64,000 nucleotides of DNA from Advenella sp048381675 (GCF_048381675.1 NZ_JBLWIS010000010.1:42342-106341), one strand, 5' to 3'; counted from the first letter of the stretch, positions 47,437 to 55,287 are shown. Numbers and translations: made by a program. Notes: a model not told the origin generated them from the letters alone.

Positions 47437-48010
47437 GTCCGGCTTCACCGGAAAGGGAAGAGGGCTCTATGCCCAGCAAAGCCAAAGCCGCCACGTAGCG
47501 TTCTGCTGGTGCCTTATCAAAAATGACAGACATGTCTGCCTCTACATTGAGCCAGGCATTATCAGCGATTTCCTGTTCCAGTTGCCCGGCATTCCAGCCC
47601 GAATAACCCAGCGATATGAACACTTTTTCGGGGCCTTTGCCCTTGGCCACATCTTCAAGGACATCACGGGAAGTTGTCAGGGCCATGTCTCCGAGGACAA
47701 CACTTGAGCGATAATTACGTACCGGACTATGCAACACAAACCCCCGGTCGGTCTGGACCGGACCACCATAAAAAACCACCCCCTTGGGCTGGTCTTCATT
47801 GATTTCAAGCTCCAGCCGTTCGAGCAGGGTTTTCACAGACAGATCAGTAGGCCGGTTTAGCAGCAAACCCAAGGCACCCTGTTCGGAATGCTCGCAAACA
47901 TAAACCACCCCACCTTCAAAAAGGTTGGCGTTTTGTGAAGGCATGGCCATCAGGAACTGATTGGCCATGCTCATGAAGCCGGGGGCTGGGGACACTGACT
48001 GTTCTTCCAT
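47429..48010 (-). CDS. yqgE: YqgE/AlgH family protein
   Basis: Conserved protein of 193 residues with unknown biochemical role (AlgH in Pseudomonas is linked to alginate regulation). Signature segments are NQFLMAMP, VVYVCEHSEQGALGLLLNRP, VFYGGPVQTDRGFVLH and GYSGWNAGQLEQE. It overlaps ruvX. Confidence 0.95.
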   Translation of the reverse strand: MEEQSVSPAPGFMSMANQFLMAMPSQNANLFEGGVVYVCEHSEQGALGLLLNRPTDLSVKTLLERLELEINEDQPKGVVFYGGPVQTDRGFVLHSPVRNYRSSVVLGDMALTTSRDVLEDVAKGKGPEKVFISLGYSGWNAGQLEQEIADNAWLNVEADMSVIFDKAPAERYVAALALLGIEPSSLSGEAGHA

Positions 48011-48046
48011 GATTGACTCCCTGGATTTTGCCGTTTTGACTGTTTA

Positions 48047-48211
48047 TCAGATTTCCATCATTTCAAAATCTTCCTTGCGGGCACCACACTCGGGACAGAC
48101 CCAGTTTGGCGGCACATCTTCCCATTTGGTTCCCGGTGCAATACCCTCTTCCGGCAACCCGGCTTCTTCATCATAAACCCAACCACAAATCAAACACATC
48201 CATGTGCGCAT
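48047..48211 (-). CDS. rubA: Rubredoxin
   Basis: 54-residue iron protein with the two knuckles CLICGW and CPECGA and the conserved YDEEAG and PPNW segments. It transfers electrons to redox partners such as alkane hydroxylases or oxidases. The ATG at 48211 (MRTWMCLICG) is chosen; the open frame to 48280 adds an unrelated hydrophobic stretch. It lies 36 bp upstream of yqgE and divergent from the thiD-like gene. Confidence 0.95.
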   Translation of the reverse strand: MRTWMCLICGWVYDEEAGLPEEGIAPGTKWEDVPPNWVCPECGARKEDFEMMEI

Positions 48212-48337
48212 AAAGATACTTTCCAACAATAAATGAAAATAAAAGCTTAATTTTAGTTTGAAATCATTCCCGAGATTCAATTTATCGAAAATGGCTACAA
48301 TCCAATAATCTCAATAGTACAGAAACAAAGCCAGATT

Positions 48338-49132
48338 GTGTCCAATTCCTTACCCGCAACCGTATTATTTTTCAATGTTTTTGACCCTAGCGGACGGTCC
48401 GGCCTGCCTGCCGGAGCGATTACCGCAAACCGTCTTGAATGCCACCCGCTTGCCACTATAACGGCACTGGCCGTACAAGATACCGTCGCCATCGAATCAA
48501 TCCATCCGGTTGACCCGGAGGTATTAAACAATCAGGCGCGATGCCTGCTGGAAGACTGTGCCGTCCAGGCCATCAATGCCAATGGCTTTTGCTCAACGGA
48601 AACGGTCAGCATCATTGCCCAAATCGCAGCCGATTACGATACGGCACCTTTGGTGGTTTATCTTGGCAAAACTTTTTTCAACGCGCTTAACGACCCTGAC
48701 CCCGAAGACATAGAAGACATCATCAATGCCGTCAAGGACTTGTTGCTACCCCAGGCTCACACGGTGGTCCTTGATCACACCTATATCAATCAGTGGGCTG
48801 GCGAGGACCACACCAACACACAAGATTTTATCCAAGACATGCTTGGGCAAGGTACCAGGCATTGCCTGTTACTGGGGCAAACCGCCAATGAGCGGCAAAC
48901 CACCAATACCCTGTATAGCCAAGACAGCTCCCAATTAGTTGCCGCCACCTACCCGAACCGTCACCCTGAAGCTGGAGACATTGTGAGCGCAGCCATTTGC
49001 TGTTACCTGGCAAAAGGCCTACCCGTTTTGCAGGCCTCTGAAAAAGCAATACAATATGCTCACTCAATACTTGAACACTGCTACCCATTAGGCATGGGCA
49101 AACCTATGCCGAACCAATTTGACCATGACTGA
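48338..49132 (+). CDS. Divergent hydroxymethylpyrimidine/phosphomethylpyrimidine kinase-like protein (ThiD-like)
   Basis: Ribokinase-fold protein of 264 residues starting at GTG. It resembles ThiD in FDPSGRSGLPAGAITAN and ITALAVQDT, but key residues differ: the anion-hole motif usually GTGDTF reads AGDIVSAA. It may have reduced or changed activity. It overlaps thiE by 8 bp, and that pairing supports a thiamin-related role, but a catalytic ThiD may be elsewhere. Confidence 0.75.
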   Translation: MSNSLPATVLFFNVFDPSGRSGLPAGAITANRLECHPLATITALAVQDTVAIESIHPVDPEVLNNQARCLLEDCAVQAINANGFCSTETVSIIAQIAADYDTAPLVVYLGKTFFNALNDPDPEDIEDIINAVKDLLLPQAHTVVLDHTYINQWAGEDHTNTQDFIQDMLGQGTRHCLLLGQTANERQTTNTLYSQDSSQLVAATYPNRHPEAGDIVSAAICCYLAKGLPVLQASEKAIQYAHSILEHCYPLGMGKPMPNQFDHD

Positions 49133-49787
49133 ACAACTGCGTTTCCCCCGGGGCCTGTATGGCATTACCCCTGCCTGGGATGACATCGAAAAACTATATA
49201 AAGCCATTGAGCAGGCCTGTGAAGGTGGCATGAACGTCCTTCAATGGCGCCGCAAAAACACCCCGTTTGAAATCGCCCTTAAGCAAGCCGCTAGGGTCGC
49301 TGACATCTGCAAGCAACACAATACGCTTTTCTTCATTAATGACGACTGGGAGCTGGCGCTGGCGATTAACGCAGACGGCGTTCACCTGGGCCGCGAAGAC
49401 GCAGCACCGGAGTTTGTACGGCAACAAGCCGCCAGCCACAACCGACAGGCACCGTTGCTGATTGGCGTGTCCTGCTACAATCAACTGGACAAAGCCCAAC
49501 AGGCCATTGCCCAAGACCTGGACTATGTTGCCTTTGGCGCACTGTTTGACTCACGGGTCAAACCTGAGGCTGAAAAAGCTTCCCTGGATCTTTTTCCGGC
49601 TGCCAGGCAATTGTTGCCAAACCGCTCACCACGGCCCGCCCTGGTTGGTATTGGCGGCATCGACATTCATAATGCCAAAAGCGTCATCCAGGCCGGTGCG
49701 GACAGCATCTCTGTTATTTCCGGCCTGTTTGAACAAGCCGACATCCGCAATACGGCCAAGGCCCTTTCCAACCTTTTTGAAAACTGA
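49125..49787 (+). CDS. thiE: Thiamine-phosphate synthase
   Basis: Couples HMP pyrophosphate and hydroxyethylthiazole phosphate. TIM-barrel motifs are QWRRKN, FINDDWELALAINADGVHLG and GIGGIDIHNA. The ATG at 49125 (MTEQLRF) is chosen over a TTG at 49119. 220 residues. It overlaps the thiD-like gene and is 5 bp upstream of hemL, as in Bordetella and relatives. No TPP riboswitch is seen. Confidence 0.93.
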   Translation: MTEQLRFPRGLYGITPAWDDIEKLYKAIEQACEGGMNVLQWRRKNTPFEIALKQAARVADICKQHNTLFFINDDWELALAINADGVHLGREDAAPEFVRQQAASHNRQAPLLIGVSCYNQLDKAQQAIAQDLDYVAFGALFDSRVKPEAEKASLDLFPAARQLLPNRSPRPALVGIGGIDIHNAKSVIQAGADSISVISGLFEQADIRNTAKALSNLFEN

Positions 49788-49792
49788 ATCTC

Positions 49793-51070
49793 ATGTCACG
49801 TAACGAAGAACTCTTTACCCGCGCCGCCAAATCAATTCCTGGCGGTGTCAACTCGCCCGTCCGTGCCTTCCGCTCGGTAGGCGGCACACCGCGATTCATC
49901 AGCAAAGCCCGTGATGCTTATATCTGGGATGCCGATGGCAAGCAATATATTGACTACCTGGGTTCATGGGGCCCTGCGATTGTGGGGCATGCCCACCCTG
50001 AAGTTGTCAAAGCCGTTCAGGACGCCGCCGTTAATGGCCTTTCTTTCGGTGCTCCCACCGAAGGCGAAACCCTGCTGGCAGAAGCCATTATCAAGCGCCT
50101 GCCTTCCATCGAACAAGTCCGTTTGGTCAGTTCCGGCACCGAAGCCACCATGAGCGCCATTCGCCTGGCCCGTGGCGCTACCGGTCGCGCCAAAATCATT
50201 AAATTTGAAGGCTGCTACCATGGTCATGCCGACAGCCTGCTGGTGAAAGCCGGTTCTGGCCTGCTCACCTTTGGCAACCCCACGTCAGCTGGCGTACCGC
50301 CCGAGTTCGTGACACACACCATTGTGCTTGACTACAACGACCTTGATGCCGTTAGTGAAGCCTTCAAACAGCATGGCGATGACATTGCCTGCATTATCGT
50401 TGAGCCCATTGCCGGCAACATGAACCTGATCAAGCCAGCTCCCGGCTTCCTGCAAGGCCTGCGTGAATTGTGCACGCAATACGGTGCCCTGCTGATTTTT
50501 GATGAAGTCATGACAGGTTTCCGTGCCGGTCCGCAAGGCGTGCAAGGCTTAAGCGGCGTCACCCCCGACCTGACCACCCTGGCCAAAGTCATTGGCGGTG
50601 GCATGCCCGTTGGCGCTTTCGGCGGCCGTGCAGATGTCATGAAACACATTGCACCATTAGGTGCGGTTTACCAGGCAGGTACGCTTTCCGGCAACCCGGT
50701 ATCCGTTGCCGCCGGCCTGGCCACTTTGGACATCCTGGGTCGCCCCGGCTTTTATGAAAACCTGGCCGCGCAAACCAAAAAACTGGTTGAGGGCTTAAGC
50801 GAGCGTGCCAAGGCAGCCGGCGTCACATTCTGCGCCGATTCGGTAGGCGGCATGTTCGGCCTGTATTTCCGCGAAAGCATTCCGACCAGCTTTGCTGAAG
50901 TGTCTGACTCCAATATTGATGCTTTCAAGGTATTTTTCCATGCCATGCTGGACCAGGGCGTTCATTTGGCACCGTCTGCGTTTGAGGCGGGCTTTGTATC
51001 GGCCAAACACGATGACAGCATCATTGCGCAAACGCTGGAAGCGGCTGAAAAGGCCTTTGCCGCTATTTAA
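49793..51070 (+). CDS. hemL: Glutamate-1-semialdehyde 2,1-aminomutase
   Basis: PLP enzyme that makes 5-aminolevulinate for heme. The start SIPGGVNSPVRAF, the FEGCYHGHAD motif, and the PLP lysine in TLAKVIGGGMPVGA are intact. 425 residues. It ends the thi-hem group and is followed by a hairpin and a terminator. It is the last core-genome gene before the mobile region. Confidence 0.97.
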   Translation: MSRNEELFTRAAKSIPGGVNSPVRAFRSVGGTPRFISKARDAYIWDADGKQYIDYLGSWGPAIVGHAHPEVVKAVQDAAVNGLSFGAPTEGETLLAEAIIKRLPSIEQVRLVSSGTEATMSAIRLARGATGRAKIIKFEGCYHGHADSLLVKAGSGLLTFGNPTSAGVPPEFVTHTIVLDYNDLDAVSEAFKQHGDDIACIIVEPIAGNMNLIKPAPGFLQGLRELCTQYGALLIFDEVMTGFRAGPQGVQGLSGVTPDLTTLAKVIGGGMPVGAFGGRADVMKHIAPLGAVYQAGTLSGNPVSVAAGLATLDILGRPGFYENLAAQTKKLVEGLSERAKAAGVTFCADSVGGMFGLYFRESIPTSFAEVSDSNIDAFKVFFHAMLDQGVHLAPSAFEAGFVSAKHDDSIIAQTLEAAEKAFAAI

Positions 51071-51082
51071 TTAGTGGTGAAT

Positions 51083-51108
51083 AGGTTTCAGGTTCTGCCC
51101 TGAAACCT
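51083..51108. repeat. Palindromic hairpin after hemL
   Basis: AGGTTTCAGG and CCTGAAACCT form a 10-bp stem with a 6-nt loop 12 bp after the hemL stop. There is no T-run, so it may stabilise the mRNA end before the true terminator. Confidence 0.5.
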
Positions 51109-51125
51109 CACCCACGGCTTCAAAC

Positions 51126-51160
51126 AAAAATGACCGCATGATTTTATGCGGTCATTTTTG
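51126..51160. terminator. hemL terminator
   Basis: AAAAATGACCGCAT pairs with ATGCGGTCATTTTT around GATTTT, with A and T flanks on both strands. The 160 bases that follow (to 51323) show no gene. Confidence 0.93.
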
Positions 51161-51323
51161 TGTTTCTGCACTTGCTTTTGACGATTTGCCTGACACGTTC
51201 AGCCCATATAAAGAGTCGTTAAGCCAAGCAGACTGCTTGATGGTGAGGCAAAAGGTGGCACTAAAAAACCAGGCTACAACTGAAACGATCACCCGATGAA
51301 GATGACGCTAAAGAATAAGCAAC

Positions 51324-51851
51324 TCAATCAATCGCAATCACTTCATAATCCGGATAATATTCCATTCCAAGCACCACGGCATAGATCAACTCAGCCACGG
51401 ACTTATCCCGTTCTTCATCTACCCCGATCCCAATGACTTCCGCAGAAAGATAGGTCAGGTGTTTAGCGAGGGCTTCGGGAGAGGCTCTTTTGCACACCCG
51501 CTCTATTATTCCGGCCACATAAGCAGAATATTCGTCCCTGGGGCCATTTGAGCCGGAAAGCCCAATGGGATCCCACTTATAAAACAAAATTTCGTCAACC
51601 CGGGTTCGTCGCTTATTGAGCTCATCCCTAGCCTCTTGTTGGCATGCTTGCATGGTTTCGTCTGAAACAGCCATACCCACCGAATCCAGTGGTTGGAAGC
51701 CCTGCTGTTTTCGCTTCTCATTGACCTTCTCTATATATTCCGCACTCATGGGACAAATACCGTTTTTCCGGTCTTGGGCATCCGCATAACTGTCACACAT
51801 ATAGTCATATAAAAACAATCCCCTTTCGGGACATAACTTATTGTCACCCAA
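51324..51851 (-). CDS. Hypothetical protein, possibly 5'-truncated by the transposon end
   Basis: I do not recognise this 175-residue product. The frame opens at a TTG in the TnsB-like repeats and has no stop until TAA at 51888. The next possible start is ATG at 51800. The C-terminal half (LFYKWDPIGL ... DEYSAYVAGIIERV) looks like a small globular domain seen in immunity-type or DUF1871-like proteins. The N-terminal part (Cys-containing, PERGLFLYDYMCD) looks unrelated. It may be a truncated or fused remnant, and it lies outside the intact element. No ribosome site supports either start. Confidence 0.5.
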   Translation of the reverse strand: MGDNKLCPERGLFLYDYMCDSYADAQDRKNGICPMSAEYIEKVNEKRKQQGFQPLDSVGMAVSDETMQACQQEARDELNKRRTRVDEILFYKWDPIGLSGSNGPRDEYSAYVAGIIERVCKRASPEALAKHLTYLSAEVIGIGVDEERDKSVAELIYAVVLGMEYYPDYEVIAID

Positions 51852-51895
51852 TGGCCAGAGCAGGACTATTTGTCGCAGTGCAGCGCTTTAATGTC
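51827..51895 (-). repeat. Three compact leftward-facing TnsB-type repeats (candidate right end of an older element)
   Basis: On the minus strand three copies start at 51895 (GACATTAAAGCGCTGCAC), 51874 (GACAAATAGTCCTGCTC) and 51845 (GACAATAAGTTATGTCC), spaced 21 and 29 bp. Core and length resemble Tn7 TnsB sites (GACAATAAAGTC). Tight spacing is characteristic of a Tn7 right end. They overlap the start of the 51324-51851 open frame. The exact terminal bases were not identified. Confidence 0.55.
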
Positions 51896-51914
51896 ACTGG
51901 CCAGATTGGTGAAT

Positions 51915-52045
51915 GACATTAAAGTTCTGCTCTGAGGATGTTTGATTTATAAGGAAATTTTGAAATCCCTCTTTTCAAGTGACATTAAAGTTCTGCTCCG
52001 GGTTGTCTCCTGAAATTTTTGAAAGTTACATTAAAGTTATGGTCT
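51915..52045 (+). repeat. Three spaced rightward-facing TnsB-type repeats (candidate left end of the CBASS-carrying element)
   Basis: GACATTAAAGTTCTGCTC occurs at 51915 and again at 51981; a close copy, TACATTAAAGTTATGGTC, is at 52027. Spacings of 66 and 46 bp over about 130 bp match the layout of a Tn7 left end. They point into the DNA that carries the TnsE-like gene, CBASS and tns genes. The terminal TG dinucleotide is not certain: TGT at 51892 is one candidate. Confidence 0.65.
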
Positions 52046-52067
52046 GAGTTTTAAACCTGATTTTAAT

Positions 52068-52102
52068 AAAAAATGGCCGTATAAAATAATACGGCCATTT
52101 TT
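52068..52102. terminator. Terminator inside the transposon left end
   Basis: AAAAAATGGCCGTAT pairs with ATACGGCCATTTTT. It lies just inside the last TnsB-type repeat and may insulate the element from outside transcription. It resembles the hemL terminator in sequence. From 52103 to 52286 I see no gene. Confidence 0.9.
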
Positions 52103-52286
52103 GCTTCTATACGTTTATATTATTGTGCCATTAAACACGAAATCTCTAAGAGCCCAGACTAAGCATTAAATCGGGATAAAAGGGGCCTTATTTACTGCCA
52201 GGGGAAGAAAGTGGTGATTAAGGGCACATAAAATATGATCTTCCTTTCCTGGAAGGATGCTCAAATTCAACTTTTCACATATTCTG

Positions 52287-53339
52287 CTATCGAGCTGACA
52301 CCCTATTATTGCTCCTCATTCCCCTCAAACAATCTAAAACCAGTTCAAATCTGCCCGTAGTAGTCCATCTACGAAATGCGGCAGTTAAATCAGTAATTGA
52401 AAAATCGCCTCTTGCCACCTTTTTCCAAGACACGTCTGAAGCCAATTTATTTAAGACAACATTCAACAACTCCCTCTGAGGGAGACGTAGTCTACCATTT
52501 TTTTCTCTTTTCAATAAAGGCTCAACAACCGCCCATTCATCATCACTTACGGCAGACTGCCCATCTAAATGCAAAGGAATAGTGATATTACGTATGGAAG
52601 CAGTTGCTTTCTGAGCTGGGTCTGCCATTGCATGGAAAATAATTTCTTCATTTTTACAAGCAATGCTATCTTCAGCACTTATGCTCACGGAAATTAAAGT
52701 TGCTTTAGAAACATAGAACTTATCCCCCGCCTTTTGACCATGAAAAATGATGCGCACTTGCCCTTTTGGAAGTAGCAATCCCAATTTATTTCTCAGGGCA
52801 TTTTTGTATACCGATTGAGCCATTCCATTTGCCGATTTTGAGATTTGTAACCAATACAACAATTTGGTTTTATTAGGTCCACAATGCCAGTGCTTGCCAT
52901 GTTGCCTGAGATTATTGTCATCAACCACAACGGTAGGCGGCGACTCTGCATAGTTCACAAAAGAAAGCAAATCAACGCCAACTGGGGTGAATACGGCAGG
53001 CAGAACAAATTTGTGGGGCTTAAAAAAGGCTCGCATTAAAACCAGCACCGGTACATAACCAGTTAATCCATTCTCTGTGTTGAAGGTAAAAACCTCATGG
53101 CGATTATTGGCCCCCTCTGGTAATTTAATGCCCATCCCATCCTGGTAGTAGTGGGCGGCACACAGCATTAAAGAAGAAAGCTCCCCCTCAAATACCAAAC
53201 GAGTCATCTTCTTTGCGGCAGGGACGCCTTCTTTTACCAAAGCATCAAGCCCTACATAACTTAACTGTTTCTGCTCATCAATTATTTCAATTGTATGCGG
53301 ATCATCCGCTGACGTGCCCAAGGCCCAAGTAAAACCCAT
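52287..53339 (-). CDS. TnsE-like N-terminal region fused to an IS5-transposase-type HTH
   Basis: 350 residues from the ATG at 53339, which has GGAGAG 5 nt upstream (an upstream frame to 53429 was rejected). Residues about 90-130 (GYVPVLVLMRAFFKP) and 190-222 (GQVRIIFHGQKAGDKF) resemble two blocks of the Tn7 targeting protein TnsE in order and spacing. Residues about 263-340 (VSDDEWAVVEPLL, LLNVVLNKLASDVSWKKV, AAFRRW) resemble the DUF4096 N-terminal HTH of IS5-family transposases. No catalytic transposase domain follows. It lies just inside the transposon end, apart from the tns operon. A target-selection role is inferred. Confidence 0.6.
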   Translation of the reverse strand: MGFTWALGTSADDPHTIEIIDEQKQLSYVGLDALVKEGVPAAKKMTRLVFEGELSSLMLCAAHYYQDGMGIKLPEGANNRHEVFTFNTENGLTGYVPVLVLMRAFFKPHKFVLPAVFTPVGVDLLSFVNYAESPPTVVVDDNNLRQHGKHWHCGPNKTKLLYWLQISKSANGMAQSVYKNALRNKLGLLLPKGQVRIIFHGQKAGDKFYVSKATLISVSISAEDSIACKNEEIIFHAMADPAQKATASIRNITIPLHLDGQSAVSDDEWAVVEPLLKREKNGRLRLPQRELLNVVLNKLASDVSWKKVARGDFSITDLTAAFRRWTTTGRFELVLDCLRGMRSNNRVSAR

Positions 53340-53536
53340 ACAGCTCTCCATGATGGTAATAGAGTTGTATAGGAAAATTTGGGGTGAGTTGAGCCGTTTT
53401 TTTTGGAAAGAGTAGATTAGCTTGAGCACATTAAATTCAAAAGCTTTTCAGCCCCCGCGAAAGCTTAAAAGAAAACTAATTTTTAAGTATTAAGGACCTC
53501 TACTCATTTAAATCTTCACCAGATCCAAAAAAAAAC

Positions 53537-53579
53537 ACCATATATAGTCATTGACATTAAAAAAATAACCATATATAGT
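53537..53579 (+). promoter_or_regulatory. CBASS promoter within a direct repeat
   Basis: TTGACA (53551-53556) and TATAGT (53574-53579) are spaced 17 bp, close to the sigma-70 consensus. The 12-bp word ACCATATATAGT occurs exactly twice, at 53537-53548 and 53568-53579, 31 bp apart. One copy abuts the -35 upstream, the other covers the -10. This is a typical setting for a repressor that binds two sites on one DNA face. The rest of 53340-53640 is AT-rich with no gene. Confidence 0.75.
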
Positions 53580-53595
53580 GTAAAAAATAAATGCC

Positions 53596-53611
53596 CTGTT
53601 TGTATAAACAG
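53596..53611 (+). promoter_or_regulatory. LexA-box-like palindrome before cap5
   Basis: CTGTTTGTATAAACAG has the form CTGT-N8-ACAG of the proteobacterial SOS box. It lies 16 bp after the predicted -10 and 29 bp before the cap5 start, so a bound repressor could block early transcription. Similarity to the E. coli box is good in the arms and AT-rich core. Experimental or genome-wide support is lacking. Confidence 0.5.
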
Positions 53612-53640
53612 TAAAATCGAATAGGATAAAAAAGAAAGAA

Positions 53641-55287
53641 ATGGACAACCATCAATCTTCTCTAGACTCGGCCCCACAAGTAGTAGAACTATGCCTTATC
53701 CAAAGTGATGGACTTGATGATGTGAGTTTTTCAGGGAGACTCCGTGAAACGTGGCCAGGACAAGAACAAGTCCTTATTGTGGCAAACAGCTTTACTGCTC
53801 GGGCCCTGATTCAAGGAAATCAAGCTTCTGAGTGGCGTGACATTGGACATGGTGATTTTGGAGAAGAAACGAAAACAGCTGTTAAACCTCTTCTCAGAGA
53901 AAAACGACTATTGTGGTCAATCGGATCCACTCTTCCAACAGAGGCACAGGTCATTTTATGTGACGAGTTTTCTACCCCCACTCTTAAGACTATAACCGAT
54001 TGGCAAAAAAATGCTCAAAAGCTTACTACATCAAAGTTAAAGGGGAGACAAGCCGAAGCATCCTCCGCTACTCGGCAAATAGTTGCAGCTCAAGCTGCAT
54101 GGCGGTGCCAGTTTCCAGGATGCGGAGTTGACCTGCGAACACACGCATCTACTGGCCGACAAGGAAATTTCAGTTATTTTGCTCATATCGTTGCATCATC
54201 ACCTGATGGTCCCCGAGGTTCTTTAGAAGAGTCAGCACGCCTTGCTGATGACCCTAGTAATTTCCTGCTCTTATGCGATTCTTGTCATCGACTCATTGAC
54301 CGTGTCAATCCAACCGAATACCCCACCAAAAAATTACGCGCTATCCGTGATGCCAGTATCGCCGAGGTTTCTCGTTTACTAGACACGCTGCAATACCGGG
54401 AGGTGAAGCCATACGCAATACTAGGCAATCTTGGAAATCAAGTGGCATACCTATCGTCAAGGGAGGCGCAAGAAGCTCTTTGGAATAGCAAACTACGTAG
54501 TACGAAGGATGAACCAGAAACGCTGTTTCAGCCAGGATCCCACCTCTACAAGGATCAAACCGATATCTATTGGGGCTCGCTTTTTGAGAAGTTACGTCAA
54601 GAAATCCCTTTCATACAGCGCTACCTAAATGGAGCAAGCCGTAACGGTGCAGGCAGGGATGAAATTGCTGTTTTTCCTCTGCACCTGACATCCATTTTGA
54701 TTCTGGCCGGACATATCTTTGGCGATAACGGGGGCATCCACCTCTTCCAACCGCATCGCGATAAGGTCGGCGAGGACTTGGTTACCCGATGGGCATGGCC
54801 AACATCGGCACCGATTCCAACACCAGAAAAGTACAAATTGCAAGAACTCAAAAGCGCCCCTGCTGATAGCGAAGAAGCATGCCTTCTGATCTCACTAACC
54901 TTCGTAATTGACCCTAATAGGCTACCAGAGCATTGTCACAAGAAAGGTGAGTGGCTCTTACCTACCATGGAAGTATTTGTGGACAAACCCAACCAAAATA
55001 TCATCTCGCACCCTGAGGACCTACAGCATTTCGGCAAAAAAATTAACGACGCATTACAAATTCTCCAAGATAAATTTAAGGCCAAAAAAATTCATCTTTT
55101 CGTTGGAGCTCCCGCAACTGCATCTTTTGTCATTGGCCAAAAAATGCAAGCAAGACACCATGCTCCTTTCATATGCCATGAAGCCACTGGGGGTCCTCAA
55201 GCACCATTCCTTCCCTCCATAGAAATCACCTCTTCTCAAGTTACGGCACTTACGCCAACGAGAATCACCTGCTCCCTTCAACCATAA
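53641..55287 (+). CDS. cap5: CBASS effector: HNH-SAVED nuclease (Cap5) with extra N-terminal domain
   Basis: Effector nuclease expected to cut double-stranded DNA when its SAVED domain binds the cyclic nucleotide made by the adjacent CD-NTase. The HNH domain (about residues 135-235) shows zinc cysteines Cys156, Cys161, Cys212, Cys215, and catalytic-site His182 (FAHIVA), Asn207 and His216. The SAVED domain fills about 310-548 (HLTSILILAGHIFGD ... HLFVGAPATASFVIGQ). Cap5 proteins I know begin near the HNH; here about 130 residues precede it, with a strand-helix pattern I cannot assign. It is the first gene of the operon, 13 bp before the CD-NTase gene. Confidence 0.88.
   Translation: MDNHQSSLDSAPQVVELCLIQSDGLDDVSFSGRLRETWPGQEQVLIVANSFTARALIQGNQASEWRDIGHGDFGEETKTAVKPLLREKRLLWSIGSTLPTEAQVILCDEFSTPTLKTITDWQKNAQKLTTSKLKGRQAEASSATRQIVAAQAAWRCQFPGCGVDLRTHASTGRQGNFSYFAHIVASSPDGPRGSLEESARLADDPSNFLLLCDSCHRLIDRVNPTEYPTKKLRAIRDASIAEVSRLLDTLQYREVKPYAILGNLGNQVAYLSSREAQEALWNSKLRSTKDEPETLFQPGSHLYKDQTDIYWGSLFEKLRQEIPFIQRYLNGASRNGAGRDEIAVFPLHLTSILILAGHIFGDNGGIHLFQPHRDKVGEDLVTRWAWPTSAPIPTPEKYKLQELKSAPADSEEACLLISLTFVIDPNRLPEHCHKKGEWLLPTMEVFVDKPNQNIISHPEDLQHFGKKINDALQILQDKFKAKKIHLFVGAPATASFVIGQKMQARHHAPFICHEATGGPQAPFLPSIEITSSQVTALTPTRITCSLQP

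Noticed and set aside
52287..53339. IS5-family transposase gene
   Set aside because: Only the N-terminal HTH of such transposases is present, at the wrong (C-terminal) end, with no DDE domain.
53551..53570. TTGACATTAAA as a further TnsB site
   Set aside because: It matches the first half of the repeat, but the TTCTGCTC half is absent, and TTGACA fits a -35 box with a good -10 at 17 bp.
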